Assembly: GCF_002217655.1 (NCBI RefSeq)
Contig: NZ_NEWK01000002.1
Span: forward strand, 745,164-809,163
Source: Geobacillus thermocatenulatus
Lineage (GTDB): Bacteria > Bacillota > Bacilli > Bacillales > Anoxybacillaceae
Direction: 5' to 3'
Length of the DNA stretch: 64,000 nucleotides
Numbering within the stretch: position 1 is the stretch's first letter; each line of letters starts with the position of its first letter. The translations under genes were made by a program, and so were the position numbers. Below are positions 1-9,928 of this stretch, in pieces. The notes beneath the pieces are model-generated. The model did no database searches, was not told where the DNA came from, and was given only the letters and a program-made list of their open reading frames with translations.

Positions 1-274
1 AACAGGCATGGCGAAACAGTTGTTCGTTCGCCGCCGCAATTTGCGTCTTGAGCCATTGCTCCGCCTCAGCCGGCGAAGCAAGGCCGCTCTCGTTCTCCCA
101 TCGCTCCTGCAAATACGCCACCGCCATGGAACTGGCCACATCACCGGCGCGATGGCCGCCCATCCCGTCAGCGACGACCGCTAAATATTGGCCGCTTTGA
201 TTGACAAATACGCCGCCGCTGTCTTCGTTATGTTCGCGAATTTGGCCGATGTCAGTTCGGAAAACGGCTCGCAT
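1..274 (-). CDS. prpC: PP2C-type Ser/Thr protein phosphatase PrpC (N-terminal part, runs off the window)
   Basis: About 91 N-terminal residues are present; the rest lies beyond base 1. The translation begins MRAVFRTDIGQIREHNED and continues with VVADGMGGHRAGDVAS. These are the first metal-binding aspartate region and the DGMGGH motif of Mg/Mn-dependent PP2C phosphatases. PrpC normally counteracts the PASTA kinase PrkC, whose gene would follow outside the window. I chose the ATG at 274, which has GAGGTG upstream. An in-frame GTG at 283 overlaps the rlmN stop codon and is the alternative. It is the last gene seen of the priA-def-fmt-rsmB-rlmN run. Confidence 0.93.
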   Translation of the reverse strand, partial: MRAVFRTDIGQIREHNEDSGGVFVNQSGQYLAVVADGMGGHRAGDVASSMAVAYLQERWENESGLASPAEAEQWLKTQIAAANEQLFRHAC

Positions 275-279
275 CCGAT

Positions 280-1377
280 TCACCTCGTCTCCTCTTTTCG
301 CTCCTTCGCGCGAAGCTGTCCGCAGGCGGCATCGATGTCGTGTCCATGTTCGCGGCGAATGGTGACATTGATTCCATGTTTTTTCAACGCCCGTTCAAAG
401 GCGAAAATTTGGCTGCGCGGCGTGCGCACATAGTTGCGCTCCGGCACATAGTTAACCGGAATCAAATTCACATGGCATTTCAGCCCTTTAATCAGCTCGG
501 CCAACTGCTCGGCGTGCTCAAGCTGGTCGTTCACCCCGCCGAACAATCCGTATTCAAACGTCACGCGCCGGCCGGTTTTTTGAATGTAATACCGAACCGC
601 CTCCATGAGCTTCGGCAGCGGGTACGCTTTATTGATCGGCATGAGTTTCGTCCGCAGCTCATTCGTCGGTGCATGCAACGAAATGGCGAAGTTGATTTGC
701 ATTCCTTCATCGGCAAATTGATAAATTTTTGGGATGATGCCGCTGGTGGAAACGGTGATATGGCGGGCGCCAATGTTCAACCCTTTTGGGTGATTGACGA
801 TGCGCAAAAACTTGATGAGCTCATCGTAGTTGTCGAACGGCTCGCCGATGCCCATGACGACGATGCTGCTGACGCGTTCATTCGTGTCATCGAGCGCCTT
901 TTGCACTTGCACGACTTGGGCGACGATCTCGCCCGCCTCTAAATGACGCTTCAGCCCGCCGAGCGTCGAAGCGCAAAACGTGCAGCCGATGCGGCAGCCG
1001 ACTTGCGTCGTGACGCACACCGAATTGCCGTAGTTATGACGCATGAGCACCGTCTCGATCGAATAGCCGTCATGGAGCTCAAACAAAAATTTGATCGTCC
1101 CGTCTTTCGACGTTTGTTTGACCACGGTTTTCAACGTCGTGATCGAAAACGATGACGCCAGCTGTTCGCGCAGCCGCTTCGGCAAATTCGTCATGTCGGC
1201 AAAATCGGTGACGCGGTTTTGATACAGCCACTCATAAATTTGTGTAGCCCGAAACGGCTTTTCGCCTTGAGCGACAAGCCATTCCTTCAATTCGTCTAGC
1301 GTGAGCGAATAAATCGATGGCAACGGAGGCTGCGTTTCGCCGACAGAGCGGCGGGCAGCCGGACGAACCATTTCCAT
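280..1377 (-). CDS. rlmN: Dual-specificity 23S rRNA/tRNA adenine C2-methyltransferase RlmN
   Basis: Radical-SAM enzyme of 365 residues that methylates A2503 of 23S rRNA and A37 of some tRNAs. The radical-SAM cluster motif [11 protein letters not shown] is visible in the first half, and the SAM-binding and C-terminal parts (GGVNDQ, AACGQL) follow. The catalytic cysteine near the C-terminus (DAACGQLR) is present. I start at the ATG (MEMVRP) that follows GAGGGTG, because the open frame further upstream runs into rsmB. The stop lies a few bases before prpC, so the genes are probably co-translated. Confidence 0.95.
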   Translation of the reverse strand: MEMVRPAARRSVGETQPPLPSIYSLTLDELKEWLVAQGEKPFRATQIYEWLYQNRVTDFADMTNLPKRLREQLASSFSITTLKTVVKQTSKDGTIKFLFELHDGYSIETVLMRHNYGNSVCVTTQVGCRIGCTFCASTLGGLKRHLEAGEIVAQVVQVQKALDDTNERVSSIVVMGIGEPFDNYDELIKFLRIVNHPKGLNIGARHITVSTSGIIPKIYQFADEGMQINFAISLHAPTNELRTKLMPINKAYPLPKLMEAVRYYIQKTGRRVTFEYGLFGGVNDQLEHAEQLAELIKGLKCHVNLIPVNYVPERNYVRTPRSQIFAFERALKKHGINVTIRREHGHDIDAACGQLRAKERKEETR

Positions 1378-1381
1378 GCTT

Positions 1382-2716
1382 TTACACCCTCTTTCGCAGT
1401 CGGGCGATAAAAAACCCGTCAGAGTCAAAATGATGCGGCAAAAGCTGCAACATGCCGCCTTTCACATGCGGCCGCACCGGTTTCGGCATCCGCTCGGCAA
1501 GGCTGGCGTCGAGGAAAAAGTCCGGATGATCCGCTAAAAAGCGGGCGATGGCGTCTTCATTTTCCTCGCGCTCCACCGTGCATGTGCTGTAGACAAGCGT
1601 ACCGCCTTTTTTCAAAAGCGGGGCGGCCGCCCGCAAAATGGCTTGCTGAATCTCGACAAGCGCGGCGATGGCGTCTTTCCCTTTCGTATATTTGATCTCC
1701 GGTTTGCGGCGAATGACGCCGAATCCAGTGCACGGCGCATCGACCAAAACGCGGTCAAACGATTCCGGGGCAAACCGCTCGCCGAGCCGGCGGCTGTCAA
1801 GGGCGAGCGTCGCAACGTTGTCAAGCCCGAGCCGCTTGGCCTGCTGTTCGATCAGCATGACCTTATGTTCGTGGATATCAACAGCAACGACCTCGCCGCG
1901 CCCGTCCATCCGCTCGGCGATATGGGTCGTTTTCCCGCCCGGCGCCGCGCAGCAGTCAAGCACCCGCTCGCCGGGGGCTGGGTCGAGCGCTCGAGCGACA
2001 AGCATTGAGCTTTCATCTTGAATCGTCAGCCAACCGGCGCGAAACGTCTCCGTATGAGCCAAATTCCCTTTTTCCGCCCGGATGGCCTCCGGAGCGACAT
2101 GGCCAGGGATTGCCTGCATCCCTTCAGCGCGCAGCCGCTCGAGTGCTTCTTCGACAGTCGCACGCAGCCGGTTGACGCGGGCCGTTGATTGCGGCGAGCG
2201 CAAATTCGTCTCGCACATGCGCGCCGCTTCTTCATAACCATATTGCTGGATCCAGCGCCGAACGAGCCACTCGGGATGGCTGGTGGCAAGGGCGAGCCGC
2301 TTGCCCGCGTCATCAACCGCCTCGATCGACGGCAGCCCCTCGCGGCCGATGGCCCGCAATACGCCGTTGACAAGTGAAGCAATGCCGCGATGGCCGCGCC
2401 GCTTGGCGATCTCGACCGCTTCAAAAATGGCGGCGTGATCCGGGACGCGGTTCAAATACACCATTTGGTACAGCGTCAACCGAAGAAGCACGCGCACCCA
2501 CGGCTCAAGCCGGCGCGCCTTGCGCAAAAACGGCGCCAAATAATAATCGAGCGTGTCGCGCCGTTGCACCGTGCCGTAGACAATCTCGGTCAACAGCGCC
2601 GCATCGCGCCCGTCAAGGCGTCCTTTTTGAATGGCTTCGTTTAATTGCAAATGACTGTACGCTCCTTTTTGTTCAATGGCTAACAGCGTATCTAAAGCAA
2701 GTTCACGTACGTTCAT
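1382..2716 (-). CDS. rsmB: 16S rRNA (cytosine-C5)-methyltransferase RsmB (Fmu/Sun)
   Basis: A 444-residue protein with an N-terminal NusB-like RNA-binding domain (about residues 1-130) and a C-terminal Rossmann methyltransferase domain. Motifs seen are the SAM loop [21 protein letters not shown] and [12 protein letters not shown]; the last two carry the two cysteines used in m5C chemistry. It modifies C967 of 16S rRNA in the family. Its ATG lies inside the end of fmt (14-base overlap), so translation is probably coupled. Its stop is four bases before the rlmN start. Confidence 0.95.
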   Translation of the reverse strand: MNVRELALDTLLAIEQKGAYSHLQLNEAIQKGRLDGRDAALLTEIVYGTVQRRDTLDYYLAPFLRKARRLEPWVRVLLRLTLYQMVYLNRVPDHAAIFEAVEIAKRRGHRGIASLVNGVLRAIGREGLPSIEAVDDAGKRLALATSHPEWLVRRWIQQYGYEEAARMCETNLRSPQSTARVNRLRATVEEALERLRAEGMQAIPGHVAPEAIRAEKGNLAHTETFRAGWLTIQDESSMLVARALDPAPGERVLDCCAAPGGKTTHIAERMDGRGEVVAVDIHEHKVMLIEQQAKRLGLDNVATLALDSRRLGERFAPESFDRVLVDAPCTGFGVIRRKPEIKYTKGKDAIAALVEIQQAILRAAAPLLKKGGTLVYSTCTVEREENEDAIARFLADHPDFFLDASLAERMPKPVRPHVKGGMLQLLPHHFDSDGFFIARLRKRV

Positions 2717-3662
2717 GATCCTCTCCTAGCTTCATGCCGACCGAAAGGCGGCTGCCGGCGCCGCGCAAAAATTCGCCCGCCGCCATCCGTTTTTTTCCGG
2801 CCGGCTGCAATTCGGTGATGCGAATGGCTGTCTCATTGCCGGTGGCCACGACAATACCGTTTTCCTCGAGCGCCAAAATCGTGCCCGGCGGCGCTGAACG
2901 GGGCGCCGGCACTTTTTCACCCCACCAAACCTTCCAAATGTGCCCATCCTGCGTTGTATACGTGACCGGCCATGGATGGAAGGCGCGAATATGGTTGTAA
3001 ATGGCTTCGCCGGGCTGCGTCCAATCGATCCGCTCCTGCTCGCGGCGAATGTTCGGCGCATACGTGGCTTTCTCCTCATCTTGCGGAACGGGCGTAATGT
3101 TTCCTTCCAATAAAAGTGGGAGCGTTTCTGATAGTAGTTTAGCCCCGGCGGCGCTCAATTTATCATGGAGCGTGCCGACCGTATCCGTTTCGGCAATCGG
3201 CACTTCGACTTGCGCTAACATGTCGCCGGCGTCCAACCGCTCCACCATATACATGATCGTCACGCCCGTTTTCGTTTTCCCTTGCCAAATGGCGTAATGG
3301 ATCGGCGCCCCGCCGCGCAGCTCGGGCAGAAGCGAGGCATGGACATTGATGCAGCCGTATTTTGGTGCATCAAGCAGCGCTTTCGGCAAAATTTGCCCAA
3401 ACGCAGCCGTGACAATCAAATCGGGCGCAAACGCCAACACTTGTTCGTATTGCTCCGGCTCGCGAATTTTTGTCGGTTGCAGCACCGGGATGCCGTGGCG
3501 CTCCGCTTCCACTTTCACCGGGGGTGGCACGAGCTCGCGCTTCCGCCCTTTTGGCTTATCCGGCTGGGTGACGACCGCTGCAACACGGTAGTTGTCATGA
3601 AGAAGTTGGTGCAAAATCGGCACGGCAAAGTCCGGTGTTCCCATAAACACAATGTTCGTCAT
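2703..3662 (-). CDS. fmt: Methionyl-tRNA formyltransferase
   Basis: Uses 10-formyl-THF to formylate initiator Met-tRNA. The 319-residue sequence opens with [15 protein letters not shown], the family signature. It contains the catalytic segment [18 protein letters not shown], with the Asn-His pair, and DAGDMLAQ. The C-terminal tRNA-binding domain covers the last third. The start at 3662 has the better spacing from GGAAGGA; an ATG at 3668, directly after the def stop, is also possible. It sits between def and rsmB: def removes the formyl group that this enzyme adds. Confidence 0.95.
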   Translation of the reverse strand: MTNIVFMGTPDFAVPILHQLLHDNYRVAAVVTQPDKPKGRKRELVPPPVKVEAERHGIPVLQPTKIREPEQYEQVLAFAPDLIVTAAFGQILPKALLDAPKYGCINVHASLLPELRGGAPIHYAIWQGKTKTGVTIMYMVERLDAGDMLAQVEVPIAETDTVGTLHDKLSAAGAKLLSETLPLLLEGNITPVPQDEEKATYAPNIRREQERIDWTQPGEAIYNHIRAFHPWPVTYTTQDGHIWKVWWGEKVPAPRSAPPGTILALEENGIVVATGNETAIRITELQPAGKKRMAAGEFLRGAGSRLSVGMKLGEDHERT

Positions 3663-3668
3663 TGGCAT

Positions 3669-4148
3669 CTATCCTTCCAATTCTTCAAGATCGCAATACC
3701 GAATCACTTTCGAAGTAAACAGCACACCATGCAAATGGTCGATTTCATGTTGCAACGCGCGCGCCAAAAAACCGGTCGCGGAAAGCGTAAACGGGCGGCC
3801 GCGTCGGTTTTGCGCCCGCACTTTCACAAATTTCGCGCGCGGCACTTCGCCAAACAAGCCGGGAAAGCTCAAACAGCCTTCCACATCTACTTGTTCGCCG
3901 CGCGCCTCGATCACGACCGGGTTGATGAGCTCGATCCGACCGTGTTCATCACCGACATCGATGACAGCGATTTGTTCGGCGACGCCGATTTGCGGGGCAG
4001 CTAGGCCCACCCCGTCAGCGGCAAGCATCGTTTCATACATATCGTCAAGCAGCCGCCCGAGCCGACGGTCAAACGCCGTCACCGGCGCGCACGGCTGTTC
4101 CAAAATCGGGTCAGGATACGTGACAATCGACAAAACAGACAACGTCAT
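3669..4148 (-). CDS. def: Peptide deformylase
   Basis: Metalloenzyme of 159 residues that removes the N-formyl group from nascent proteins. All three family motifs are present: GVGLAAPQIG, EGCLSFPG and QHEIDHLHG. The Cys of motif 2 and the two His of HEIDH are the metal ligands, and the Glu is the catalytic residue. Length fits type 1 deformylases. A GGGGGA ribosome site precedes the ATG. It follows priA by about 10 bases and abuts fmt, as in B. subtilis. Confidence 0.96.
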   Translation of the reverse strand: MTLSVLSIVTYPDPILEQPCAPVTAFDRRLGRLLDDMYETMLAADGVGLAAPQIGVAEQIAVIDVGDEHGRIELINPVVIEARGEQVDVEGCLSFPGLFGEVPRAKFVKVRAQNRRGRPFTLSATGFLARALQHEIDHLHGVLFTSKVIRYCDLEELEG

Positions 4149-4158
4149 TCCCCCAAGT

Positions 4159-6564
4159 TCACATCATCATATATGGGTTTGTATCAATGGTGACCATCAC
4201 TCCGCCATGGGCGGCATCGGCTTGGTAGCGGTCGATGACCGCCTTGAGCGCCGCAGTCAAATTCGGCTCCCGTTTGTATTTTATCATGCATTGGTAACGA
4301 TATCTATCGTGAAGACGGGCGATTGGCGAGGCAACGGGGCCGAGAACGACCGCTTCGCGCGACAAATGCTTGCGCAAATAGGCGGCGATTTTCTCCGCCG
4401 CTTTGGCCGCAGCCAGCGCCTCTTCGTGGGCGGCGGTAATGAGCGTCAAATAATAGTACGGCGGATAGCCGTGCGCTTTGCGCAGCGCCATCTCCCGCTG
4501 GTAAAAGGCGCGGTAGTCGTGGCGGGCGGCCAGTTCAATGCTGTAGTGGTCGGGCGTATACGTCTGAATGATCACTTCGCCGGGCAGCTCGTGCCGTCCG
4601 GCGCGCCCGCTCACTTGCGTCAACAGTTGGAACGTTTTTTCCGCGGCGCGAAAATCGGGCAAATGAAGCATCGTGTCGGCCGCCAGCACACCAACAAGCG
4701 TGACGTCCGGAAAGTCAAGCCCTTTGGCGATCATTTGCGTGCCGAGCAAAATATCGGCTTCCTTGGCGGCAAAACGGGAAAGCAGCTCTTCATGCGCCCC
4801 TTTGCGGCCGGTCGTGTCGACATCCATGCGGATGACGCGCGCTTTCGGCAGCAACCTCGTCAGTTCTTCTTCCACTTTTTGCGTGCCGATGCCGAAAAAG
4901 CGGATATGTTCGCTGCCGCATGACGGACAGCGGGGGACGAGCGGCTCTTCATGCCCGCAATAGTGGCATTTCATCCGTTCCCCGGCACGATGGTACGTCA
5001 GCGAAATGTCGCAGTGCGGACAGCGGATGACATAGCCGCAGCTGCGGCACATGACAAACGTCGAATAACCGCGTCGATTCAACAGCAACACTGCCTGCTC
5101 GCCGCGCTCAAGCCGGCGGCGCAATTCGTCAAGCAATCGGCGTGAAAACATCGAACGGTTGCCGCTTCGCAGCTCCTCGCGCATATCGACGACATGAACG
5201 TCCGGCAGGCCGCGGTCGCTGATGCGCTCCGGCAGCTCAAGCAGCTCGTACACCCCTTTGGCGGCGCGGGCGAACGTCTCAAGCGAGGGGGTGGCGCTGC
5301 CAAGCACGACCGGGCAGCTGTGGCGGCGAGCGCGGTAAATGGCGACATCGCGCGCATGATAGCGCGGCATTTCTTCTTGCTTGTAGCTCGTCTCATGCTC
5401 CTCATCGATGATGATCATCCCTAAGTTTTCAAATGGGGCAAACACGGCTGAGCGCGCCCCGACGACAAGCTGCACTTCTTTCCGGTGAATTTTCCGCCAT
5501 TCGTCATATTTTTCGCCGACCGACAGCCCGCTGTGAAGCACCGCTACTTTCGAGCCGAACCGGCTTTTGAAGCGCTCGACCATTTGCGGCGTCAGCGAAA
5601 TTTCCGGCACGAGAACGATCGCTTCCTTTCCTTGGCGCAACGCTTCATCAATCGCCTGCATATACACTTCCGTCTTCCCGCTGCCGGTGACGCCATACAG
5701 CAAAAACGTGCGATGCTCCCCGGCGCGCACCGAAGCGGTAATCTTCGCCAATGCCGCCTCTTGCGCCCGGGTGAGCGCCGGCGGCTCACTCGGCTGAAAC
5801 GTTCGATGCTCGTACGGGTCGCGGTACACCTCGACATCATTCAGCACCACCAATCCTTTATCGACGAGCGCTTTCAACGGCGCTGAGGAGACGCCAAGCA
5901 CCGCTTGCAGTTCGGCAACCGGCGCCGCTTCCCCTTTTTCAAGCAAAAAGGAAAGCACCTCTTTTTGCCTTGGCGGCAGCGACCCGAGCTCCTGTTTCGC
6001 CTGTTCCGATGGAATGGCCAAAGCGGCGTGCTTCACCGTTTTCTTGCCCGCTTTTTCTTTCACCTGGTAGACCGCCTCGAGCACACCCTGCTGCACCGCT
6101 TTTTGCGCCGCCCGCCATAAACCGGCCGCCTCAACCTCTTTCCAAGCGGCTTCCGTCCGCCCGGCAAACAGCGGCTTTACCTCATCCGGCAACCTCCCTC
6201 TCTTCTCTTCATCCGTCAAGCGGAGTGTTTTTTCATATTTCGCCCGCATCGCCGCCGGCAGCATCGCTTGGTACGCCGAAATGGCAAAACAAAGCGTCGT
6301 TTCCGTTAAATAGCGGCCAAGATCAAGCAGCTCTTCGTTTAACACCGGCACGACATCAAGCACATGCTCGATCGGCTTGAGCTGCTGGACGTCGGAATGG
6401 TCTTTCACGTCGATCACAAATCCTTGCAAGCGCCGCGCTCCAAACGGCACGGTCACCCGCATGCCCGGCTTGATGACGCCTTGCCAGCGCTCCGGAATCC
6501 AATAATCGAACGGACGATCCGTCTGCCGGGACGGGACATCGACAATCACGGATGCTACTTTCAT
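4159..6564 (-). CDS. priA: Primosomal replication restart helicase PriA
   Basis: An 801-residue superfamily 2 DNA helicase that reloads the replisome at stalled forks. In order: an N-terminal 3'-DNA-binding domain, a winged-helix region, the helicase core with Walker A GVTGSGKT and Walker B DEEH, and a zinc-binding insert. In the insert, pairs of cysteines are seen (CRSCGY, CPHC, CHYCG, CPSCGS). C-terminal helicase motifs (GTQMIAKGLDFPDV, QVSGRAGR) are intact. Its ATG overlaps the coaBC stop as ATGA, showing translational coupling. Confidence 0.96.
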   Translation of the reverse strand: MKVASVIVDVPSRQTDRPFDYWIPERWQGVIKPGMRVTVPFGARRLQGFVIDVKDHSDVQQLKPIEHVLDVVPVLNEELLDLGRYLTETTLCFAISAYQAMLPAAMRAKYEKTLRLTDEEKRGRLPDEVKPLFAGRTEAAWKEVEAAGLWRAAQKAVQQGVLEAVYQVKEKAGKKTVKHAALAIPSEQAKQELGSLPPRQKEVLSFLLEKGEAAPVAELQAVLGVSSAPLKALVDKGLVVLNDVEVYRDPYEHRTFQPSEPPALTRAQEAALAKITASVRAGEHRTFLLYGVTGSGKTEVYMQAIDEALRQGKEAIVLVPEISLTPQMVERFKSRFGSKVAVLHSGLSVGEKYDEWRKIHRKEVQLVVGARSAVFAPFENLGMIIIDEEHETSYKQEEMPRYHARDVAIYRARRHSCPVVLGSATPSLETFARAAKGVYELLELPERISDRGLPDVHVVDMREELRSGNRSMFSRRLLDELRRRLERGEQAVLLLNRRGYSTFVMCRSCGYVIRCPHCDISLTYHRAGERMKCHYCGHEEPLVPRCPSCGSEHIRFFGIGTQKVEEELTRLLPKARVIRMDVDTTGRKGAHEELLSRFAAKEADILLGTQMIAKGLDFPDVTLVGVLAADTMLHLPDFRAAEKTFQLLTQVSGRAGRHELPGEVIIQTYTPDHYSIELAARHDYRAFYQREMALRKAHGYPPYYYLTLITAAHEEALAAAKAAEKIAAYLRKHLSREAVVLGPVASPIARLHDRYRYQCMIKYKREPNLTAALKAVIDRYQADAAHGGVMVTIDTNPYMMM

Positions 6565-7766
6565 CGAATCGCCTCGATATACGCGTGAATTTCTTTTAAA
6601 ATTTCCTCGGCCGCCTCGCGTTTCGTCATGAGCGGCAGCGGCCGGACGACACCGTCGCGGCGGAAGATGGTGACGATGTTCGTATCGCCGGCAAATCCTG
6701 CCCCTTCTTCGGTGACATTGTTGGCGACGACCATATCGAGCCGCTTTTCTTCCAGTTTTTTTAACGCATACTGCTCAAGGTTGTCCGTCTCAGCGGCAAA
6801 TCCAACTAAAATCTGCCCCGTTTTCCGCTCGCCAAGCGCCTTCAAAATATCAACCGTCCGCTCCATCTCGACAACATAACCGCCCGGCTGCTTTTTAATT
6901 TTGGACGCTGCGACATATTTCGGCCGATAATCGGCGACCGCCGCCGCCTTGATCACGATGTCCGTTTCCGCAAACCGAGACAAAACCGCTTCATACATCT
7001 CTTCCGCCGATTCAACCGCCACTGTCTCGACGCCATCGGGCGAAGAAAGCGCCGTCGGTCCGGAGACAAGCGTCACTGAAGCGCCGAAGCGGGCCGCCGC
7101 TTCGGCGATGGCGTAGCCCATTTTGCCGCTCGAGTAGTTGGAGAAATAGCGGACTGGATCAAGCCGCTCCCGCGTCGGCCCGGCGGTGACAAGAATGCGC
7201 TTCCCGCGAAACAGCGGCGAATCACCGGCAAAAAAGCGCTCGATATGGGCGATGATGTTCTCCGGCTCTTCAAGCCGCCCTTTGCCGATGTAGCCGCACG
7301 CCAAGTAGCCTTCCGCTGGCTCAATAAACCGGTAGCCGAACTCACAGAGCCGCTCCATGTTCGCCCGAACGGCCGGATGCTCGTACATATGAACGTTCAT
7401 CGCCGGAGCAATCCAGACGGGCGCTTTCGTCGCCAAAATCGTCGTCGTCACCATATTGTCGGCGATGCCGGCGGCCAGCTTCGCCATCGTATTGGCCGTC
7501 GCCGGCGCAACGAGGACGAGATCCGCCCAGTCCGCCAAATCGATATGGGCGATGACAGCCGGATCGTTTTCCGCAAACGTATCGACATACACTTCCTGGC
7601 GCGACAACGCTTGAAACGTGAGCGGTGTAATGAACTGGCACGCCCCTTCTGTCATGATCACTTTTACTTCAGCGCCGCGCTGGACGAGCTGGCTGGTGAG
7701 CGCCGCCGCCTTGTACGCCGCCACCCCCCCGGTCACACAAAGCAAAATATGTTTTCCCTTGATCAT
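6561..7766 (-). CDS. coaBC: Bifunctional phosphopantothenoylcysteine decarboxylase / phosphopantothenate-cysteine ligase
   Basis: A 401-residue two-domain enzyme of coenzyme A synthesis. The N-terminal CoaC flavoprotein domain shows PAMNVHMYEHPAV and the substrate-clamp segment EGYLACGYIGKGRLEEP. The C-terminal CoaB ligase domain shows TAGPTRERLDPVRYFSNYSSGKMGYAIAE. I chose the ATG at 7766, eight bases after GGGGGG; a GTG three codons upstream has no usable Shine-Dalgarno. A strong terminator hairpin lies between rpoZ and this gene, so it may depend on read-through or a nearby promoter. Confidence 0.95.
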   Translation of the reverse strand: MIKGKHILLCVTGGVAAYKAAALTSQLVQRGAEVKVIMTEGACQFITPLTFQALSRQEVYVDTFAENDPAVIAHIDLADWADLVLVAPATANTMAKLAAGIADNMVTTTILATKAPVWIAPAMNVHMYEHPAVRANMERLCEFGYRFIEPAEGYLACGYIGKGRLEEPENIIAHIERFFAGDSPLFRGKRILVTAGPTRERLDPVRYFSNYSSGKMGYAIAEAAARFGASVTLVSGPTALSSPDGVETVAVESAEEMYEAVLSRFAETDIVIKAAAVADYRPKYVAASKIKKQPGGYVVEMERTVDILKALGERKTGQILVGFAAETDNLEQYALKKLEEKRLDMVVANNVTEEGAGFAGDTNIVTIFRRDGVVRPLPLMTKREAAEEILKEIHAYIEAIR

Positions 7767-7789
7767 GTTGGCCACCCCCCGACATTGAA

Positions 7790-7815
7790 AAAAATAACAA
7801 CCTAAAGCTAGGTTG

Positions 7816-7823
<8 letters not shown>
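7790..7823 (-). terminator. Intrinsic terminator overlapping the rpoZ stop codon
   Basis: A 15-bp perfect stem (7790-7804 with 7809-7823, loop AAGC on the plus strand) is followed on the minus strand by a run of T. Its 5' arm includes the rpoZ stop codon. It would end or attenuate transcription from remA-gmk-rpoZ into coaBC. The AT-rich flanks also make it look bidirectional. Confidence 0.8.
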
Positions 7824-8908
<1,085 letters not shown>

Positions 8909-8964
8909 GACACGCCCACCTGCCATATCCGATATTGTTGCCGCCAACAAGTCGTTTTAAACGG

Positions 8965-9840
8965 TTATTCCACGTTTTGCACTTGCTCGCGCATTTTCTC
9001 AAGCGCGCTTTTCATCTCGACGACTTGCGCGGCAATCAGACTGTCGTTTGCCTTGGCGCCGATCGTGTTGACTTCCCGGTTCAACTCTTGCACCAAAAAG
9101 TCGAGCTTCCTTCCGATCGGTTCGTCCATTTCTAAGGCGTCTGCCATTTGCGCCAAATGGCTGCGGATGCGTTTCAATTCCTCGTGAATGTCCGCCTTTT
9201 CCGCAAACACCGCCACTTCTGTGAGCAGCCGCGCTTCATCAACCGGAGAAGGCGCCCATTCGCGCAAGCGGCGTTCAAGCCGCTCGCGGTATTGTTCAAC
9301 CACAAGCGGCGCCCGCTGTTCAATGGCGTCCACCCCAGCTTCGACCTCATGAAGACGAGCGCGCAAATCCGCAGCAAGCGCCTCCCCTTCGCGCCGGCGC
9401 ATGGCAACAAGTGCCTTTGCCGCCTCATCGACGGCATCTAAAAGCAGCGGCTCGACCTCCTCGTTCGCGCCTTCCTCTTCCACGACCTCGACCGCTCCAT
9501 CAAGCCGAAGCAAATCGGCCGCCGTGACGCTGCCGTCAATGGCAAATCGCTTTGCGGCTTCCTGCACTCCGGCCCAATACTGGCCAAGCAAATCCCAATC
9601 AATATGTACGCTCCGTTTCACAAGCCCTTTGCCGGCGATCGTGACGAACACTTCCACTTTTCCACGCCGCACGTACGATGAAACTGCTTTTTTTATTTTA
9701 TCCTCAAACACAAGCCATTGTCTAGGGAGGCGAATGGAAATTTCACAAAACCGGTGGTTGACCGATTTCATTTCCACCGCCACCGTCAAGCGGTCCGTTT
9801 TTTTCGTGCTCGCGCCAAAACCGGTCATGCTGTAAACCAT
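8965..9840 (-). CDS. yicC: YicC/YloC family endoribonuclease
   Basis: A 291-residue protein of the YicC-like family, shown in other bacteria to be an endoribonuclease acting on mRNA and small RNA. It opens with the signature MVYSMTGFG and has the conserved VNHRF segment. It ends with the DUF1732 domain (GRKLDFLVQELNREVNTIGAKAND). It is the first gene after the calcium ATPase, from which a hairpin separates it. B. subtilis has the same order (yloC-remA-gmk). Confidence 0.92.
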   Translation of the reverse strand: MVYSMTGFGASTKKTDRLTVAVEMKSVNHRFCEISIRLPRQWLVFEDKIKKAVSSYVRRGKVEVFVTIAGKGLVKRSVHIDWDLLGQYWAGVQEAAKRFAIDGSVTAADLLRLDGAVEVVEEEGANEEVEPLLLDAVDEAAKALVAMRRREGEALAADLRARLHEVEAGVDAIEQRAPLVVEQYRERLERRLREWAPSPVDEARLLTEVAVFAEKADIHEELKRIRSHLAQMADALEMDEPIGRKLDFLVQELNREVNTIGAKANDSLIAAQVVEMKSALEKMREQVQNVE

Positions 9841-9872
9841 GCCATCACATCCGTTGCGTCGTTGATGAAAAA

Positions 9873-9906
9873 GAAAAGGTCATAGAGCGTTCCTCTATCA
9901 CCTTTT
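9873..9906 (-). terminator. Intrinsic terminator downstream of the P-type ATPase gene
   Basis: An inverted repeat, AAAAGGT.ATAGAG against CTCTAT.ACCTTTT with one central mismatch and a 5-base loop, is flanked by T-rich sequence on both strands. On the minus strand it follows the ATPase stop codon at 9929. A TATAAT preceded by TG lies at 9909-9914 on the minus strand, just upstream of the hairpin, so the hairpin could instead be in the yicC leader. Confidence 0.65.
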
Positions 9907-9928
9907 TTATTATAACATATTCATCCTT

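Noticed and set aside
340-942. A 200-codon plus-strand open frame
   Set aside because: It is antisense to rlmN, with low-complexity His/Asp-rich composition from codon mirroring.
3652-4923. A 423-codon open frame on the plus strand
   Set aside because: It is antisense to def and priA, which have full motif support. The translation is rich in Arg and Ala with no family features, typical of a GC-rich shadow frame.
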